A stretch of DNA of 64,000 bases from Schauerella fraxinea (GCA_030849965.1 JAVDKL010000001.1:974554-1038553); one strand, 5' to 3'. Positions 27,399-36,751 are shown, counted from the stretch's first letter. Made by a program: numbers and translations. Notes: generated from the letters alone by a model not told the origin.

Positions 27399-28894
27399 GC
27401 TCGAACGTGATGTCACAGGCCTTCGACTCGGCGATTCTCGCCGGCGTCCTGGTGCCCATCATGTTTTTCATTGCGTATTTCTGGTATCGCGGCAAACAAC
27501 GCATCCATCTCGTCGCCATGGCATTCGTGGTGTTCGAAATGGCCCGTTTATGGCTTTATTTCGGCAGCCCTTCCTGGGGGCCGCACCCCCTGATGCTGAG
27601 CTTCCCCGCAGCAGGCCAGGCAGCGACGGCGATCAGCTACGCGCTCACGCTCTACGTGGCGCCCATTATTCTGGGATATGAGTCTCGATGTGTGCTGACG
27701 CGACTCTATCGCATCGGAATGTGGATCCTTGCAGCACTGGCGACGTATCTGTTATTCGGCTATTCCATTGCGTGGATGCACGGCTTCATCATGGTCGGCT
27801 GCGCCATCATCGGCGTCCTGCTCGTCATCGCCAGCGCGCTGGCATTCCTTAAAGCCCCAGACGGCTCTCGATTGGCGCCTCTTTCTTTGGGTCTGGGCTT
27901 CTTTGTCACCTCGCTCATGATCTGGCCGATGTGGGACGTGATGCAAGGCCATGCCTCGCCTAGCCCTATCTGGCTCACCAGTTCGATCGCCCGGGTGCTC
28001 TTCTTCGTCGGCGCCGTGCTCGCCTACACTGGCGCGACCTATTATCCAGCGCTTCTACAGGGTAAGACGAATCGCTCGTCGCCTCCCCTCCCTGCCGCCC
28101 CCGATGCGCGGATCGTCGTGCAGGAAGCGTTACAGTCGAGCGGCAATGCAGCACAGATCGAACAACGGCTGACGGACACCCTGGCCGAACTGACGAGCGC
28201 ATTGGAAATGCAGCGTCAGATGAATGCATTGATGTCGCACGAATTGCGCGTACCGGTGTCGACGATCAGCGCGGCCACGCAATCGCTCGAAATGATCCTG
28301 TTGGGCAGTGGAGAAATGGTCGATAGCCGCCTGGCGCGGATCCGCCGCTCCATCACACGCGTCACCGAATTGCTCGAGCAGTTCCTGAGTCCGGACCGTC
28401 TCGCCGAAACCCAGTTTCGATCGCTCAGGCAGCAGGTCGATCTCTCGCAACTGGCCTCCGACGTCGTCGCCAATTTGCAACCCGACGCCGCGCATGCCCT
28501 CATCGTCGAGGCGGTGGGGCCTGTGGTGGCATGGTGCGACCGTCCGCTGACCGCGGTCGTTCTTCGCAATTTGATCCACAACGCGATCAAGTATTCACCG
28601 GCCAATCAGCCCATCGTCGTTCGATGCAGTCTTCAGCGTGAGGAAGGCACCTGCCATGCGATGCTCGCGGTGGTGGACCGGGGACCCGGTATCGGCGCCG
28701 AAGATCAGGCACGTATCTTCGAATCGCAATTCAGACGCGCGTCGCACCGCGAGATCACGGGTATGGGAATCGGCCTGTATCTCGCACGTCGCATATGCAC
28801 GCACCAAGGTGGCGCATTGAGTGTTGACAGTACACCGGGGCGGGGCTCCCAATTCATCATCACGCTCCCCTGCGTGGACGAGGGCAAAGCATGA
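27395..28894 (+). CDS. Multi-TM sensor histidine kinase
   Basis: Sensor kinase of 499 residues. The N-terminal 220 residues hold about seven hydrophobic helices (near 12-30, 37-55, 78-95, 107-125, 132-152, 165-182, 198-217) and no large periplasmic domain, so it probably senses a membrane or intracellular signal. The DHp helix carries SHELRVP with the phospho-acceptor His282. The ATPase domain shows an N-box (NLIHNAIKYS), DRGPGIG and GMGIGLYLAR, so it should be active. It starts with an ATGA overlap on lapD and ends with an ATGA overlap on the diguanylate cyclase, which implies tight cotranslation. The likely partner is the convergent response regulator at 29926-30669. This pairing is inferred from position only. 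Confidence 0.9.
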   Translation: MSSNVMSQAFDSAILAGVLVPIMFFIAYFWYRGKQRIHLVAMAFVVFEMARLWLYFGSPSWGPHPLMLSFPAAGQAATAISYALTLYVAPIILGYESRCVLTRLYRIGMWILAALATYLLFGYSIAWMHGFIMVGCAIIGVLLVIASALAFLKAPDGSRLAPLSLGLGFFVTSLMIWPMWDVMQGHASPSPIWLTSSIARVLFFVGAVLAYTGATYYPALLQGKTNRSSPPLPAAPDARIVVQEALQSSGNAAQIEQRLTDTLAELTSALEMQRQMNALMSHELRVPVSTISAATQSLEMILLGSGEMVDSRLARIRRSITRVTELLEQFLSPDRLAETQFRSLRQQVDLSQLASDVVANLQPDAAHALIVEAVGPVVAWCDRPLTAVVLRNLIHNAIKYSPANQPIVVRCSLQREEGTCHAMLAVVDRGPGIGAEDQARIFESQFRRASHREITGMGIGLYLARRICTHQGGALSVDSTPGRGSQFIITLPCVDEGKA

Positions 28895-29973
28895 CCGCCG
28901 TAGCGATCGTCGTCCTGTTGTGTGCACTTGTCGTGCTTGGCGTTTTTTTCAAGCGCGAACGCAATCGGACGCAGGAATTGCTTCAGCGCCATGAATCGCT
29001 GCGCGCGCACTTCGACTTGTACGAAACCATCGCGCATCAATCGTCCGATATCGTGGCGCTCACCACCGCGACCGGCCACTGGGTATTCGTCTCACCGTCG
29101 ATCGAGAATGTGCTGGGATGGACGCCTGACGATCTGAAAGAAAAACGTTGGCAGGATCTGGTGCATCCCGACGATCTGCTATTGCTGCGCTCGGACGACG
29201 ACACGACTGCCATGGTGCCCAATGTGCCGGTGATCCATGAAAATCGGTTCAAGCACAAAGACGGCCATTGGATATGGATGGAGTCATACACCACCCAGGT
29301 ACCGCACCCTGCCAACGGTCAGCCCAGCCTGCTCTCCAAGGCGCGCGACATCACTCAGCGAAAAACGGTCGAAATTGCGCAAGCGCTGGCAAATGCGAAA
29401 TTGGCCGAGCAGGCGTCGATCGATAGCCTGACCGGCCTTTTCAACCGCCGTCATTTATTGATGGCATTCGATCGAGAGTATTCGCGGGCGCTGCGTACAT
29501 CGCGGCCCATATGTTTGCTGCTGGTCGATGCCGACCATTTCAAACCGCTCAACGACCATTACGGACACCAGGCCGGCGATCTTTGCCTGACGCGGATCTC
29601 CGATCAGATCATGCGCTCCTTGCTGCGGCCAGGCGATCTGGTGGGCCGGTATGGCGGTGAAGAGTTCATCGTGCTGCTGCCTGAAACCGACGCCGCCGGC
29701 ATGCTGCACGTGGCTGAGAAAATACGACGCAATGTCGAAGATCTCAGGCACGAACATATTTTGTCGCCCTTCAAGGTGGCGACGGTGAGTGTGGGCGCGG
29801 TCTACATTCCCGCGGGGTTGCGTGAGGACCGTGAAACGCTGATCGGCTATGCCGACGAGGCGCTATATCAAGCCAAGCGGCTGGGCCGCAATCGCGTCAT
29901 CTGCCGCTATCTTGAGAACGGGCCCTTACCCCGCGAACACATAACCTTGCCCGCGCACGGACAGCACGGGTAA
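28891..29973 (+). CDS. PAS-GGDEF diguanylate cyclase
   Basis: Protein of 360 residues with one N-terminal membrane helix (about 2-20), a PAS domain with PAC-like end (about 45-155) and a GGDEF domain (about 175-345). The active-site signature GGEEF is intact at 255-259. An inhibitory I-site RPGD lies at 246-249, five residues before it, as in feedback-controlled cyclases. It should make c-di-GMP from two GTP. It follows lapD and the kinase with 4-bp overlaps, so its product is well placed to occupy the neighbouring LapD and favour adhesin retention. Its last 48 bp overlap, on the opposite strand, the 3' end of the response regulator gene. Confidence 0.93.
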   Translation: MTAVAIVVLLCALVVLGVFFKRERNRTQELLQRHESLRAHFDLYETIAHQSSDIVALTTATGHWVFVSPSIENVLGWTPDDLKEKRWQDLVHPDDLLLLRSDDDTTAMVPNVPVIHENRFKHKDGHWIWMESYTTQVPHPANGQPSLLSKARDITQRKTVEIAQALANAKLAEQASIDSLTGLFNRRHLLMAFDREYSRALRTSRPICLLLVDADHFKPLNDHYGHQAGDLCLTRISDQIMRSLLRPGDLVGRYGGEEFIVLLPETDAAGMLHVAEKIRRNVEDLRHEHILSPFKVATVSVGAVYIPAGLREDRETLIGYADEALYQAKRLGRNRVICRYLENGPLPREHITLPAHGQHG

Positions 29974-30669
29974 CTTGATGCCGCTGGACTGCGCCTTCGT
30001 GCGCAGACGACTTACCAGCACATCGATGCGTCGCAGCTCAAATTCGCTGGGATTTTCAGGACTGAACAGTTCCGAGAGACGTTGACGGCTGACGACGGAA
30101 CCGCTGGCATTGATGAGCGCAGTGAGGAACGTGCGCTCCTGTGCGCTCAAGTGCAACGACAGGCCAACGGGATCCACCAAGATCCAACCCCCTTCCTGAA
30201 GCGACCATACCTGGCTGCTGACAACGGTGCGCGCCGGGCGCTCTTCGACGACGGCAGGCTGTTCGGCAGCCACGCGGCTCAAACGCATGCGCCGGGCAAG
30301 GCTACGGATGACCGAGCTCAGCTCGAGCAGGTCAACCGGCTTGGTCATATAGATATCCGCACCGCCCTCAAGGCCACGGACGCGATCTTCCAACGCCGTG
30401 CGACCAGTCAGCATGACGATGCCGACCGTATGCAAGGCGCGCAATCGGGTAGCCACGGAAAATCCATCATCACCCGACACATTGGCGTCGAGAATGACGA
30501 TATCTACTGGGCTCGATTCGAATAACCGTTGAAATTGGGCCGAATCGCCGGACGTAAATGCCACTTCGAAACCGTAACCACCAAGTCCGAGTTCGAGCTC
30601 CGTTCGGAAATCGACATCGTCTTCCAGCAGTCCGATGCTCAATACACCTTCTTTATGCTGCGCTTGCAC
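29926..30669 (-). CDS. OmpR/PhoB-family response regulator
   Basis: Protein of 247 residues with a receiver domain (about 10-125) and a winged-helix DNA-binding domain (about 150-246). The acidic pocket Glu16-Asp17-Asp18, phospho-acceptor Asp61, Thr88 and Lys110 are all present, so phosphorylation is expected. The start is GTG at 30669, preceded by AGGAG at a good distance. The gene is convergent with the cyclase and their coding ends overlap by 48 bp (29926-29973). It is the nearest candidate partner for the kinase at 27395-28894. Its targets are unknown; the adhesin or lap genes are an inference. Confidence 0.9.
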   Translation of the reverse strand: MQAQHKEGVLSIGLLEDDVDFRTELELGLGGYGFEVAFTSGDSAQFQRLFESSPVDIVILDANVSGDDGFSVATRLRALHTVGIVMLTGRTALEDRVRGLEGGADIYMTKPVDLLELSSVIRSLARRMRLSRVAAEQPAVVEERPARTVVSSQVWSLQEGGWILVDPVGLSLHLSAQERTFLTALINASGSVVSRQRLSELFSPENPSEFELRRIDVLVSRLRTKAQSSGIKLPVLSVRGQGYVFAG

Positions 30670-30878
30670 GATTCGATACTCCTGTTTTCGTCCCCGCGCG
30701 TGCGAATGGTTTCTGCAGCGTGCACGATGCCAGCCCGGGTGTCCGAACTGTTAACAGCTTATCACCGACACTAGGGAAAACACCCGAAAGCGTACCAAAG
30801 TATAACGAATTGCTTCGGGAAAAGCCCTGTATTGCGCACCTTTGCATACTTTATTATTACGGCACTTCGCGGCCCAAC
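30670..30878. other. Intergenic region upstream of the response regulator and downstream of selO
   Basis: No gene is seen in these 209 bp. They should carry the promoter of the leftward response regulator. A 10-bp perfect palindrome CTGTTAACAG lies at 30748-30757. On the minus strand a TTATACT element near 30800 resembles a -10 box. No clear terminator for selO was found. Confidence 0.4.
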
Positions 30879-32372
30879 TTAAGAAGAACAACTCACTTCG
30901 ATATCATGCGCCCAATCCGGGGGCAACGCGGCGTACGCCTCTGCTCCTGAAACCGCCTGAAATGGGCTTTTAAGGAGCTTAAACAGGGTATCCATCTCGT
31001 GGAAATCACCCATTTGCGCGGCTTTGATGGCACCCTCGGCCAAATGATTGCGTAACACGTACAACGGATTGACATCGTTTAACTGTTGTGCGGTTTCCAC
31101 AGCCGGCCTGCCGCTGCGGTTCTGACGCGCGAGCAGGCGCCCAAGCCACTCCTCAGCCGTTACCCGATCGACAAACAAGTCCTTGAAACCTGCAGGATTT
31201 CCCGTAACTGCTTCGGAAAGTGACCGAAATGTAAGCGTGAAATCGGCACGATCCCGATGCATCTGCTGCAGCAGCGCCTCGAGCAGCGCCTCATCTTCTT
31301 CACCACCAAAATCATCAAGACCGATCTTGCGGCCCATCTTTGTGTGAAAAGCGGTCGTGAATTGACCTTCGTACGTTTCGAGCACCGCGCGCAACCCGTC
31401 GGCATCAGGCAAAAGGGGATGAAACGCCCCTGCCAGCCGATAGAGATTCCACATGCCTACCGACGGCTGCCTGTTCCATGCATAGCGGCCCTGGGTATCG
31501 GTGTGATTGCAGATATGCCCCATATTGAAGGCATCCATGAAGCCGTAGGGCCCGTAGTCCAGGGTCAGACCGAGAATCGACATATTGTCGGTGTTCATGA
31601 CGCCATGGCAAAACCCAACCGATTGCCAATCAGCCATCAACCTGGCCGTGCGCGCGGTGACCTCGGCAAACACGCCAAGCGTCGTTTGAACGACGTCGAG
31701 CTCGCCCGATACATAAACGCATTGCTCCGGGTAATAGCGGGTCGCGACGTAGATCAGCAGCTCGCGCAACCGGTCCATATCGCGCGCCGCCGCCCAATGC
31801 TCGAACGACCCAAAGCGCACGAAGCTCGGCGCCAGCCGCGTGACGATCGCTGCGGTTTCAACCGTTTCGCGTACGACCGGATCGGGCGACGACGCCAGCG
31901 CCAGGGCTCGTGTCGTAGGAATGCCGAGACCATGCATGGCCTCGCTCGCTAGATATTCACGGATCGACGATCGCAATACCGCACGACCGTCCCCCATCCT
32001 GGAATACGGCGTCATGCCGGCACCTTTGAGTTGTATTTCCCAATTGCCGTGGGCGCCCCCCACCTCAGCCAGTAGATGCGCGCGTCCGTCACCAAGCTGT
32101 CCGGCCCAGACGCCAAATTGATGACCGCTATAAACGGCGGCCAAGGTATCGCCGCCCGGCCACGGCTTGCTGCCGGACACGACATCCAGAAACGCCTGCG
32201 ATGCCAACGCGGTTGGACTCAGGCCAATCAGCGCGCCGACGTCGGGATTGACGTGCACAAGCGTAGGCGAACTGACTGCCCGCGTGGGCACGCGGCTGTA
32301 AAAGGCATTGGACAACGCAGCAAAGCCGTTGCATGGGGTAATCGTATCGATACGATCGTTCAACTTATCCAT
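30879..32372 (-). CDS. selO: SelO/YdiU protein adenylyltransferase (AMPylating pseudokinase)
   Basis: SelO-family protein of 497 residues. Members have a flipped kinase fold that transfers AMP to Ser, Thr or Tyr of proteins and link to redox stress. Visible motifs are the glycine-rich segment SGHQFGVWAGQLGDGRA (82-98), the likely ATP-contacting Lys116 in IQLKGAG, HGVMNTDN (256-263) and DYGP (272-275). The C-terminus ends in Cys-Ser-Ser, the bacterial counterpart of the Sec-Ser-Ser end of eukaryotic SelO. The ATG at 32372 (MDKLND) is preferred; an in-frame start 21 codons upstream would extend further into the DUF2069 gene. As chosen it overlaps that gene by 8 bp, so the two are probably cotranscribed. 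Confidence 0.93.
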   Translation of the reverse strand: MDKLNDRIDTITPCNGFAALSNAFYSRVPTRAVSSPTLVHVNPDVGALIGLSPTALASQAFLDVVSGSKPWPGGDTLAAVYSGHQFGVWAGQLGDGRAHLLAEVGGAHGNWEIQLKGAGMTPYSRMGDGRAVLRSSIREYLASEAMHGLGIPTTRALALASSPDPVVRETVETAAIVTRLAPSFVRFGSFEHWAAARDMDRLRELLIYVATRYYPEQCVYVSGELDVVQTTLGVFAEVTARTARLMADWQSVGFCHGVMNTDNMSILGLTLDYGPYGFMDAFNMGHICNHTDTQGRYAWNRQPSVGMWNLYRLAGAFHPLLPDADGLRAVLETYEGQFTTAFHTKMGRKIGLDDFGGEEDEALLEALLQQMHRDRADFTLTFRSLSEAVTGNPAGFKDLFVDRVTAEEWLGRLLARQNRSGRPAVETAQQLNDVNPLYVLRNHLAEGAIKAAQMGDFHEMDTLFKLLKSPFQAVSGAEAYAALPPDWAHDIEVSCSS

Positions 32373-32763
32373 GACGGGCTCCCGTTTGGCCGGTCCGGCG
32401 CGCCATTCGCGCGGCACGCTTGGCGGGCCGGACATAAAAAATCGCAGAAAGGAAAAAGACGCTGGACAGCCCGATTTCGCCCCAAGCCAATGCGACCGAC
32501 ATCGCGCCGGGATCGGACATGGCGCGCACCACGCCCTCCATCAAATAGAGCAACGCCAGCATGCAGGCCCACTGATAGGTATACAGATTGCCGCGGGCGA
32601 CGCCGCGCACGGCAAAGGCGAGCGGCAGGGCTTTCAGAATGAAAAGTGACCCGCCTGGGCGGATCGGCGCCAGCACAGACTCCCAGGCCACGCAGAGGAC
32701 GATCAACGCGAAAAGCGAGGCGGTCGCGACGATGCGCAACACCGGGTTGAGTTCAGTTTGCAT
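32365..32763 (-). CDS. DUF2069 family small membrane protein
   Basis: Protein of 132 residues with about four hydrophobic helices (near 8-26, 40-55, 65-80 and 92-112). The topology and sequence match DUF2069 proteins, which are of unknown function and common in beta- and gammaproteobacteria. The C-terminus is basic. It overlaps the start of selO by 8 bp and is divergent from the YihY-family gene with only 17 bp between the two starts, so the promoters must reach into coding sequence. Confidence 0.8.
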   Translation of the reverse strand: MQTELNPVLRIVATASLFALIVLCVAWESVLAPIRPGGSLFILKALPLAFAVRGVARGNLYTYQWACMLALLYLMEGVVRAMSDPGAMSVALAWGEIGLSSVFFLSAIFYVRPAKRAARMARRTGQTGARHG

Positions 32764-32780
32764 GCTGCTATTATCACCCG

Positions 32781-34139
32781 ATGAATGATTTCGCAGAGCA
32801 AGCGGCCGCCGATGGGGACCCCGGCCGCAAACCCGCCGAAGCGCGCGCCTCGTGGGTGGCGCGGGTGCTCAAGGTTTTACGCTTTGCAGGCGCACAGGCC
32901 GAAGAACAAAAGCTGATTCAGGTCGCCGCGAGTCTTACGTTTACAACGGTACTGGCGATCGTGCCGATGCTGGCCGTCGTGCTGTCGCTGTTTACGGCAT
33001 TTCCGGTGTTTCAGGAATTTCGCCTGGCGCTGGAAGACTTCCTGACCAATAGCCTGATGCCACCGACAGTGTCGGAAAACATCATGGAATATCTCAATCA
33101 GTTCGCCCGCCAGGCATCGCGCTTGACGGCGATCGGCGGCGGCTTCTTGTTGGTCACGTCGATTCTGCTGATCATGACGATCGATCAAACGTTCAACGAC
33201 ATCTGGCACGTCACGCGCCAACGACCGCTGCCGCAGCGCGCCCTCGTCTATTGGGCGATCGTCACGCTGGGCCCAGTCGTGGCGGGCGGCAGCCTGTGGG
33301 CCACCTCATATCTTGCCCGCGAATCCATGGGGTTGGTGCGCGACGTACCGGGGCCGCTTCAACTGGCGATTTCCGCTGTGCCGGTACTCCTCACCGGGCT
33401 GGGCTTTGCCGCTCTCTTCGTCCTGGTGCCCAACAGGCGGGTGTATTGGCGCGACGCCTTGGCGGGTGGATTCGGCACCGCCATCGTGCTTGAAATCATG
33501 AAGTCGGGATTTGCGTATTACGTCACCCGATTTCCCACCTACACCGTCATCTACGGTGCGTTCGCCACCCTGCCGATTTTCCTGCTGTGGATCTATCTCT
33601 CGTGGCTGGCGATCCTGCTCGGCGCCACGATCGCGGCGAGCTTGCCGTTGATTCGACTTGGCCGCTGGGACGTCGACCGCCACCCAGGTGCGGCGCTCAT
33701 CGATGGTCTGGGTGCATTGCGCCTGTTGTATGACGCTCAGGGGAGCGCGTCACCCGATCGCGGCATCGACCAGCTCGCGCGGGATCTGCGGCTGCATTAT
33801 GACGAGTTGAATCGCGTGATGGAAACACTCGAGTCGTACAACCTCGTTGCACGTACCCAGGACAATCGGTGGATTCTCGCCTGCGATCCTCACAAGACCT
33901 CGCTTGCGCCGCTCTTCGATGCACTATTGCTGGATCGGCGTCAAAAGCGCATTCTGGAAGACCCCAGTGCCGTCAGGCTCGCGCGGGCCGCGCTTTCAGG
34001 GCAGACCGACGTTACACTAGCGCAATTGATTGCGACGGATGATGCAACGGATAAAGCGCCCCTGCGCTTGACCGACGCGACGGCCCGGCAGGATGAGGGT
34101 GTGACCGCGGAGCGGGAGAGAGACCATGTTAAAAGTTAG
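32781..34139 (+). CDS. YihY/BrkB-family inner membrane protein
   Basis: Protein of 452 residues. The first 300 residues contain about six membrane helices with the conserved family segments SLTFTTVLAIVPMLAV, TIDQTFNDIW and FLLWIYLSW. The cytoplasmic C-terminal part (about 305-400) looks like a winged-helix extension. The family was once called ribonuclease BN by mistake; its real role is not settled. It ends 14 bp inside the following CBS-domain gene, so the two are translationally linked. Confidence 0.9.
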   Translation: MNDFAEQAAADGDPGRKPAEARASWVARVLKVLRFAGAQAEEQKLIQVAASLTFTTVLAIVPMLAVVLSLFTAFPVFQEFRLALEDFLTNSLMPPTVSENIMEYLNQFARQASRLTAIGGGFLLVTSILLIMTIDQTFNDIWHVTRQRPLPQRALVYWAIVTLGPVVAGGSLWATSYLARESMGLVRDVPGPLQLAISAVPVLLTGLGFAALFVLVPNRRVYWRDALAGGFGTAIVLEIMKSGFAYYVTRFPTYTVIYGAFATLPIFLLWIYLSWLAILLGATIAASLPLIRLGRWDVDRHPGAALIDGLGALRLLYDAQGSASPDRGIDQLARDLRLHYDELNRVMETLESYNLVARTQDNRWILACDPHKTSLAPLFDALLLDRRQKRILEDPSAVRLARAALSGQTDVTLAQLIATDDATDKAPLRLTDATARQDEGVTAERERDHVKS

Positions 34140-34575
34140 CGAAATTCTGCGCGTCAAAGGCGATACGCTCTACACGGCGAGCCCTGACGCATCGGTGGCC
34201 GGCGCCATCCAAACCATGAGCGAGCAGGACATCGGCTCGCTGGTGATCATGGAGTCGGGCGTGCTGGCCGGCATGCTGACTTTCCGCGAAATCATCCGGG
34301 CGTTGGACAAGAACGGTGGCGTGGTGGGCGACACCACGATTCGCGCCATCATGGACGACGCGCCCGTAAGCGTCTCGCCCAATACCAGCGCCGACGAAGT
34401 GCAGCGCCTGATGCTTGAAAAGCACGCGCGCTACATGCCCGTCATGGACGGCCCCATGCTGATGGGCGTGATCTCGTTCTACGACATGGCCCAAGCGATC
34501 GTGGCTGCCCAGCAATTCGAAAATACGATGCTGAAAGCTTACATTCGCGACTGGCCGACCGACTCGGCCGCCTGA
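34126..34575 (+). CDS. CBS-domain protein (tandem CBS pair)
   Basis: Protein of 149 residues made almost only of two CBS motifs (about 8-62 and 72-130), with LVIMESGVLAGMLTFREI and MPVMDGPMLMGVISFYDM as the repeated cores. Such stand-alone CBS pairs bind adenosyl nucleotides and regulate partners. It starts inside the end of the YihY-type gene (14-bp overlap, other frame), which suggests a functional pairing. Its end overlaps the convergent dusA gene by 37 bp. Confidence 0.88.
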   Translation: MLKVSEILRVKGDTLYTASPDASVAGAIQTMSEQDIGSLVIMESGVLAGMLTFREIIRALDKNGGVVGDTTIRAIMDDAPVSVSPNTSADEVQRLMLEKHARYMPVMDGPMLMGVISFYDMAQAIVAAQQFENTMLKAYIRDWPTDSAA

Positions 34576-35630
34576 GCAGTAGCCGTTTCGGCGGGGTAAC
34601 GCTCGTCACCCACCAGTTGGGATTCGACCTGTTCGTCATCCAGGGAATCGGCAGCTTGCCGCCCTCCGGCATTGAGGGCGCGCCAGGCGTCGTAAAACAC
34701 TTCGACACCCTTGGCGATCTGCGCGGGGTCCGATAACACCCGGCGCCAGCGTCGCGCACCCGATTGCCCCGTCACAAGTCCGAGCATCGGCCGCGTGATG
34801 GCGCGCAAGGGCACACCCTTGGCGAGCTGCTGCTCTGCGTACGCCGTCATCGCATCAATTACCCGTGCATCGCCGGGCAGCCGCGTCTGCGGCCACAACG
34901 CCATCGACACTTCCGACAACACACGCGGACTGTGCCAAGCGGCACGGCCCAGCATGACGCCATCCAGACCGCGCCCGGCATCCAGCGCTTGCGCCGCGGT
35001 GGCCAAGCCACCATTCAGGACGATCGTGGCATCCGGAAAATCGCGCTTGAGCTGATGCACGGCGTCGTAACGCAACGGCGGAATGTCGCGATTGTCCTTC
35101 GGCGATAGCCCTTTGAGCACCGCATTGCGCGCATGAACGACGAACACGCGGCAACCGACGTCGTAGAGCGTACCGACAAAATCGCGCACGAAGGCATACC
35201 GGTCGTCGTAGTCGAGTCCCAACCGATGTTTGACGGTGACGGGCACCGAGACGGCATCCTGCATCGCCTTGATGCAATCGGCCACCAGTTGCGGCTCTGC
35301 CATCAGGCAGGCACCGAATGCGCCTCGCTGCACGCGCTCGGACGGACAACCGCAATTGAGATTGATCTCGTCGTAACCCCACTGCGCGCCGAGCTTGGCG
35401 GCTGCGGCCAGCGCATCGGGCTCGCTGCCCCCTAACTGCAAGGCGACAGGATGCTCCGCCTCGTCGAAATCGAGATGGCGGGGCACATTGCCGTGCATCA
35501 GCGCGCCAGTCGTGATCATCTCAGTGTAGAGACGTGCATGCGGCGCCAGCAGGCGGTGGAAATATCGGCAGTGACGATCGGTCACGTCGATCATCGGGGC
35601 AGCACAAAGCTGCCAGTCATCAGGGGCCAA
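34539..35630 (-). CDS. dusA: tRNA-dihydrouridine(20/20a) synthase DusA
   Basis: FMN enzyme that reduces uridine 20/20a in the D-loop of tRNA using NADPH. The core motifs are APMIDVTDRHCR near the N-terminus, TEMITTGAL, INLNCGCPSERVQ with the catalytic Cys, KHRLGLD, and LNGG. The start is uncertain. A TTG at 35630, just before APDDWQ, gives 363 residues and matches the family N-terminus, with a TAAAAT -10-like element about 25 bases upstream. An ATG at 35717 would add 29 poorly family-like residues. The C-terminal 50 residues extend beyond the usual core. It is divergent from thrB and convergent with the CBS gene. Confidence 0.9.
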   Translation of the reverse strand: MAPDDWQLCAAPMIDVTDRHCRYFHRLLAPHARLYTEMITTGALMHGNVPRHLDFDEAEHPVALQLGGSEPDALAAAAKLGAQWGYDEINLNCGCPSERVQRGAFGACLMAEPQLVADCIKAMQDAVSVPVTVKHRLGLDYDDRYAFVRDFVGTLYDVGCRVFVVHARNAVLKGLSPKDNRDIPPLRYDAVHQLKRDFPDATIVLNGGLATAAQALDAGRGLDGVMLGRAAWHSPRVLSEVSMALWPQTRLPGDARVIDAMTAYAEQQLAKGVPLRAITRPMLGLVTGQSGARRWRRVLSDPAQIAKGVEVFYDAWRALNAGGRQAADSLDDEQVESQLVGDERYPAETATAQAAESVGQSRM

Positions 35631-35782
35631 GAGAATTCCGAATAACGGGTGGAATAACGCGATTTTATCCTGACCGAGGCGCTCTCTTCTGCAATTCGCG
35701 CCGAAGGGGGCTGTCACTGGTCTAAAATGCGGGTCGGTCGTGGGACTTCCCGGCTGTTCCTCAACTTACCGCTTCTGCTTTC

Positions 35783-36751
35783 ATGGCCGTCTTCACTTCC
35801 GTTACCGACGACGACGCTCGCGCGTTGCTCAAGCACTACAACCTCGGCGAATTTGTCTCCCTAAGAGGCATTACGGCGGGCATCGAAAACACCAATTTCT
35901 TTCTTGCCACCACCCAAGGCGAGTTCGTGTTGACGCTGTTCGAAGTGTTGACCCAAGAACAACTGCCCTTCTACATCGAGCTGATGCATCATTTGTCGGT
36001 GCGCGATGCCCAGGTGCCGCAGCCGCAAACGCTGCGCGACGGCACGCGCATCACCACGGTGCATGGCAAGCCGACGGCGATCGTGCAACGGTTGAATGGC
36101 GGCTACGAACCCGCGCCCGGCGTGGCCCATTGCACTCTGGCGGGGCGAGCGATGGCGCGTATTCATAACGCTGCGCGGGATTTCCCGTTGTCGCAGCCCA
36201 ATTTGCGCGGCTTGTCGTGGTGGCTCGAGACCGGGCCGAAGGTCATGCCGTTCCTGGATGCGGCGCAGGCCGACATGCTGACCGATGAGCTTCGCACGCA
36301 GTCGCAGGCGGCTGCGGGTGCCGACTGGCAAGCGCTGCCGCTGGGCCCCGCGCACTGCGATTTTTTCCGCGACAACGTGCTGTTCGACGGCACATTCGAG
36401 TCGCCCCAATTGGGCGGCGTCATCGATTTCTACTTCGCGGGCTGCGACCATTGGCTATTCGACGTGGCCGTCGCCGTCAATGACTGGTGTATCGATCGCG
36501 CGACCGGCACCCTCGACGCGCCGCGAGTCGAGGCCTGGCTTGCCGCCTACGCGCAATTGCGCCCCTTTACGGATGCCGAACGGCGAGCCTGGCCCACGAT
36601 GCTGCGCGCCGCGGCGTTGCGTTTCTGGGTGTCCCGCCTGTATGACTACTTCATCCCGCGCCAGGCGGAAACGCTCAAACCGCACGATCCCCGTCACTTC
36701 GAAAGGCTGTTAACGCTGCGCCGACAGGTCGCGCCGCCGCCACTGCCCTAA
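35783..36751 (+). CDS. thrB: Homoserine kinase, ThrB type II (aminoglycoside phosphotransferase fold)
   Basis: Protein of 322 residues that phosphorylates L-homoserine for threonine synthesis. It is the kinase-fold version found in many proteobacteria, not the GHMP-family ThrB. Motifs: GIENTNFFLAT near 33-43, the catalytic loop HCDFFRDN at 191-198 and the metal-binding IDFYFAGCD just after. The ATG at 35783 follows a 60-bp space from the dusA side. No threonine-pathway gene adjoins it. Confidence 0.92.
   Translation: MAVFTSVTDDDARALLKHYNLGEFVSLRGITAGIENTNFFLATTQGEFVLTLFEVLTQEQLPFYIELMHHLSVRDAQVPQPQTLRDGTRITTVHGKPTAIVQRLNGGYEPAPGVAHCTLAGRAMARIHNAARDFPLSQPNLRGLSWWLETGPKVMPFLDAAQADMLTDELRTQSQAAAGADWQALPLGPAHCDFFRDNVLFDGTFESPQLGGVIDFYFAGCDHWLFDVAVAVNDWCIDRATGTLDAPRVEAWLAAYAQLRPFTDAERRAWPTMLRAAALRFWVSRLYDYFIPRQAETLKPHDPRHFERLLTLRRQVAPPPLP

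Noticed and set aside
30748-30757. Palindrome CTGTTAACAG as an operator
   Set aside because: A single 10-bp palindrome of this kind can arise by chance, and no second copy is seen nearby. It is mentioned only in the intergenic entry.
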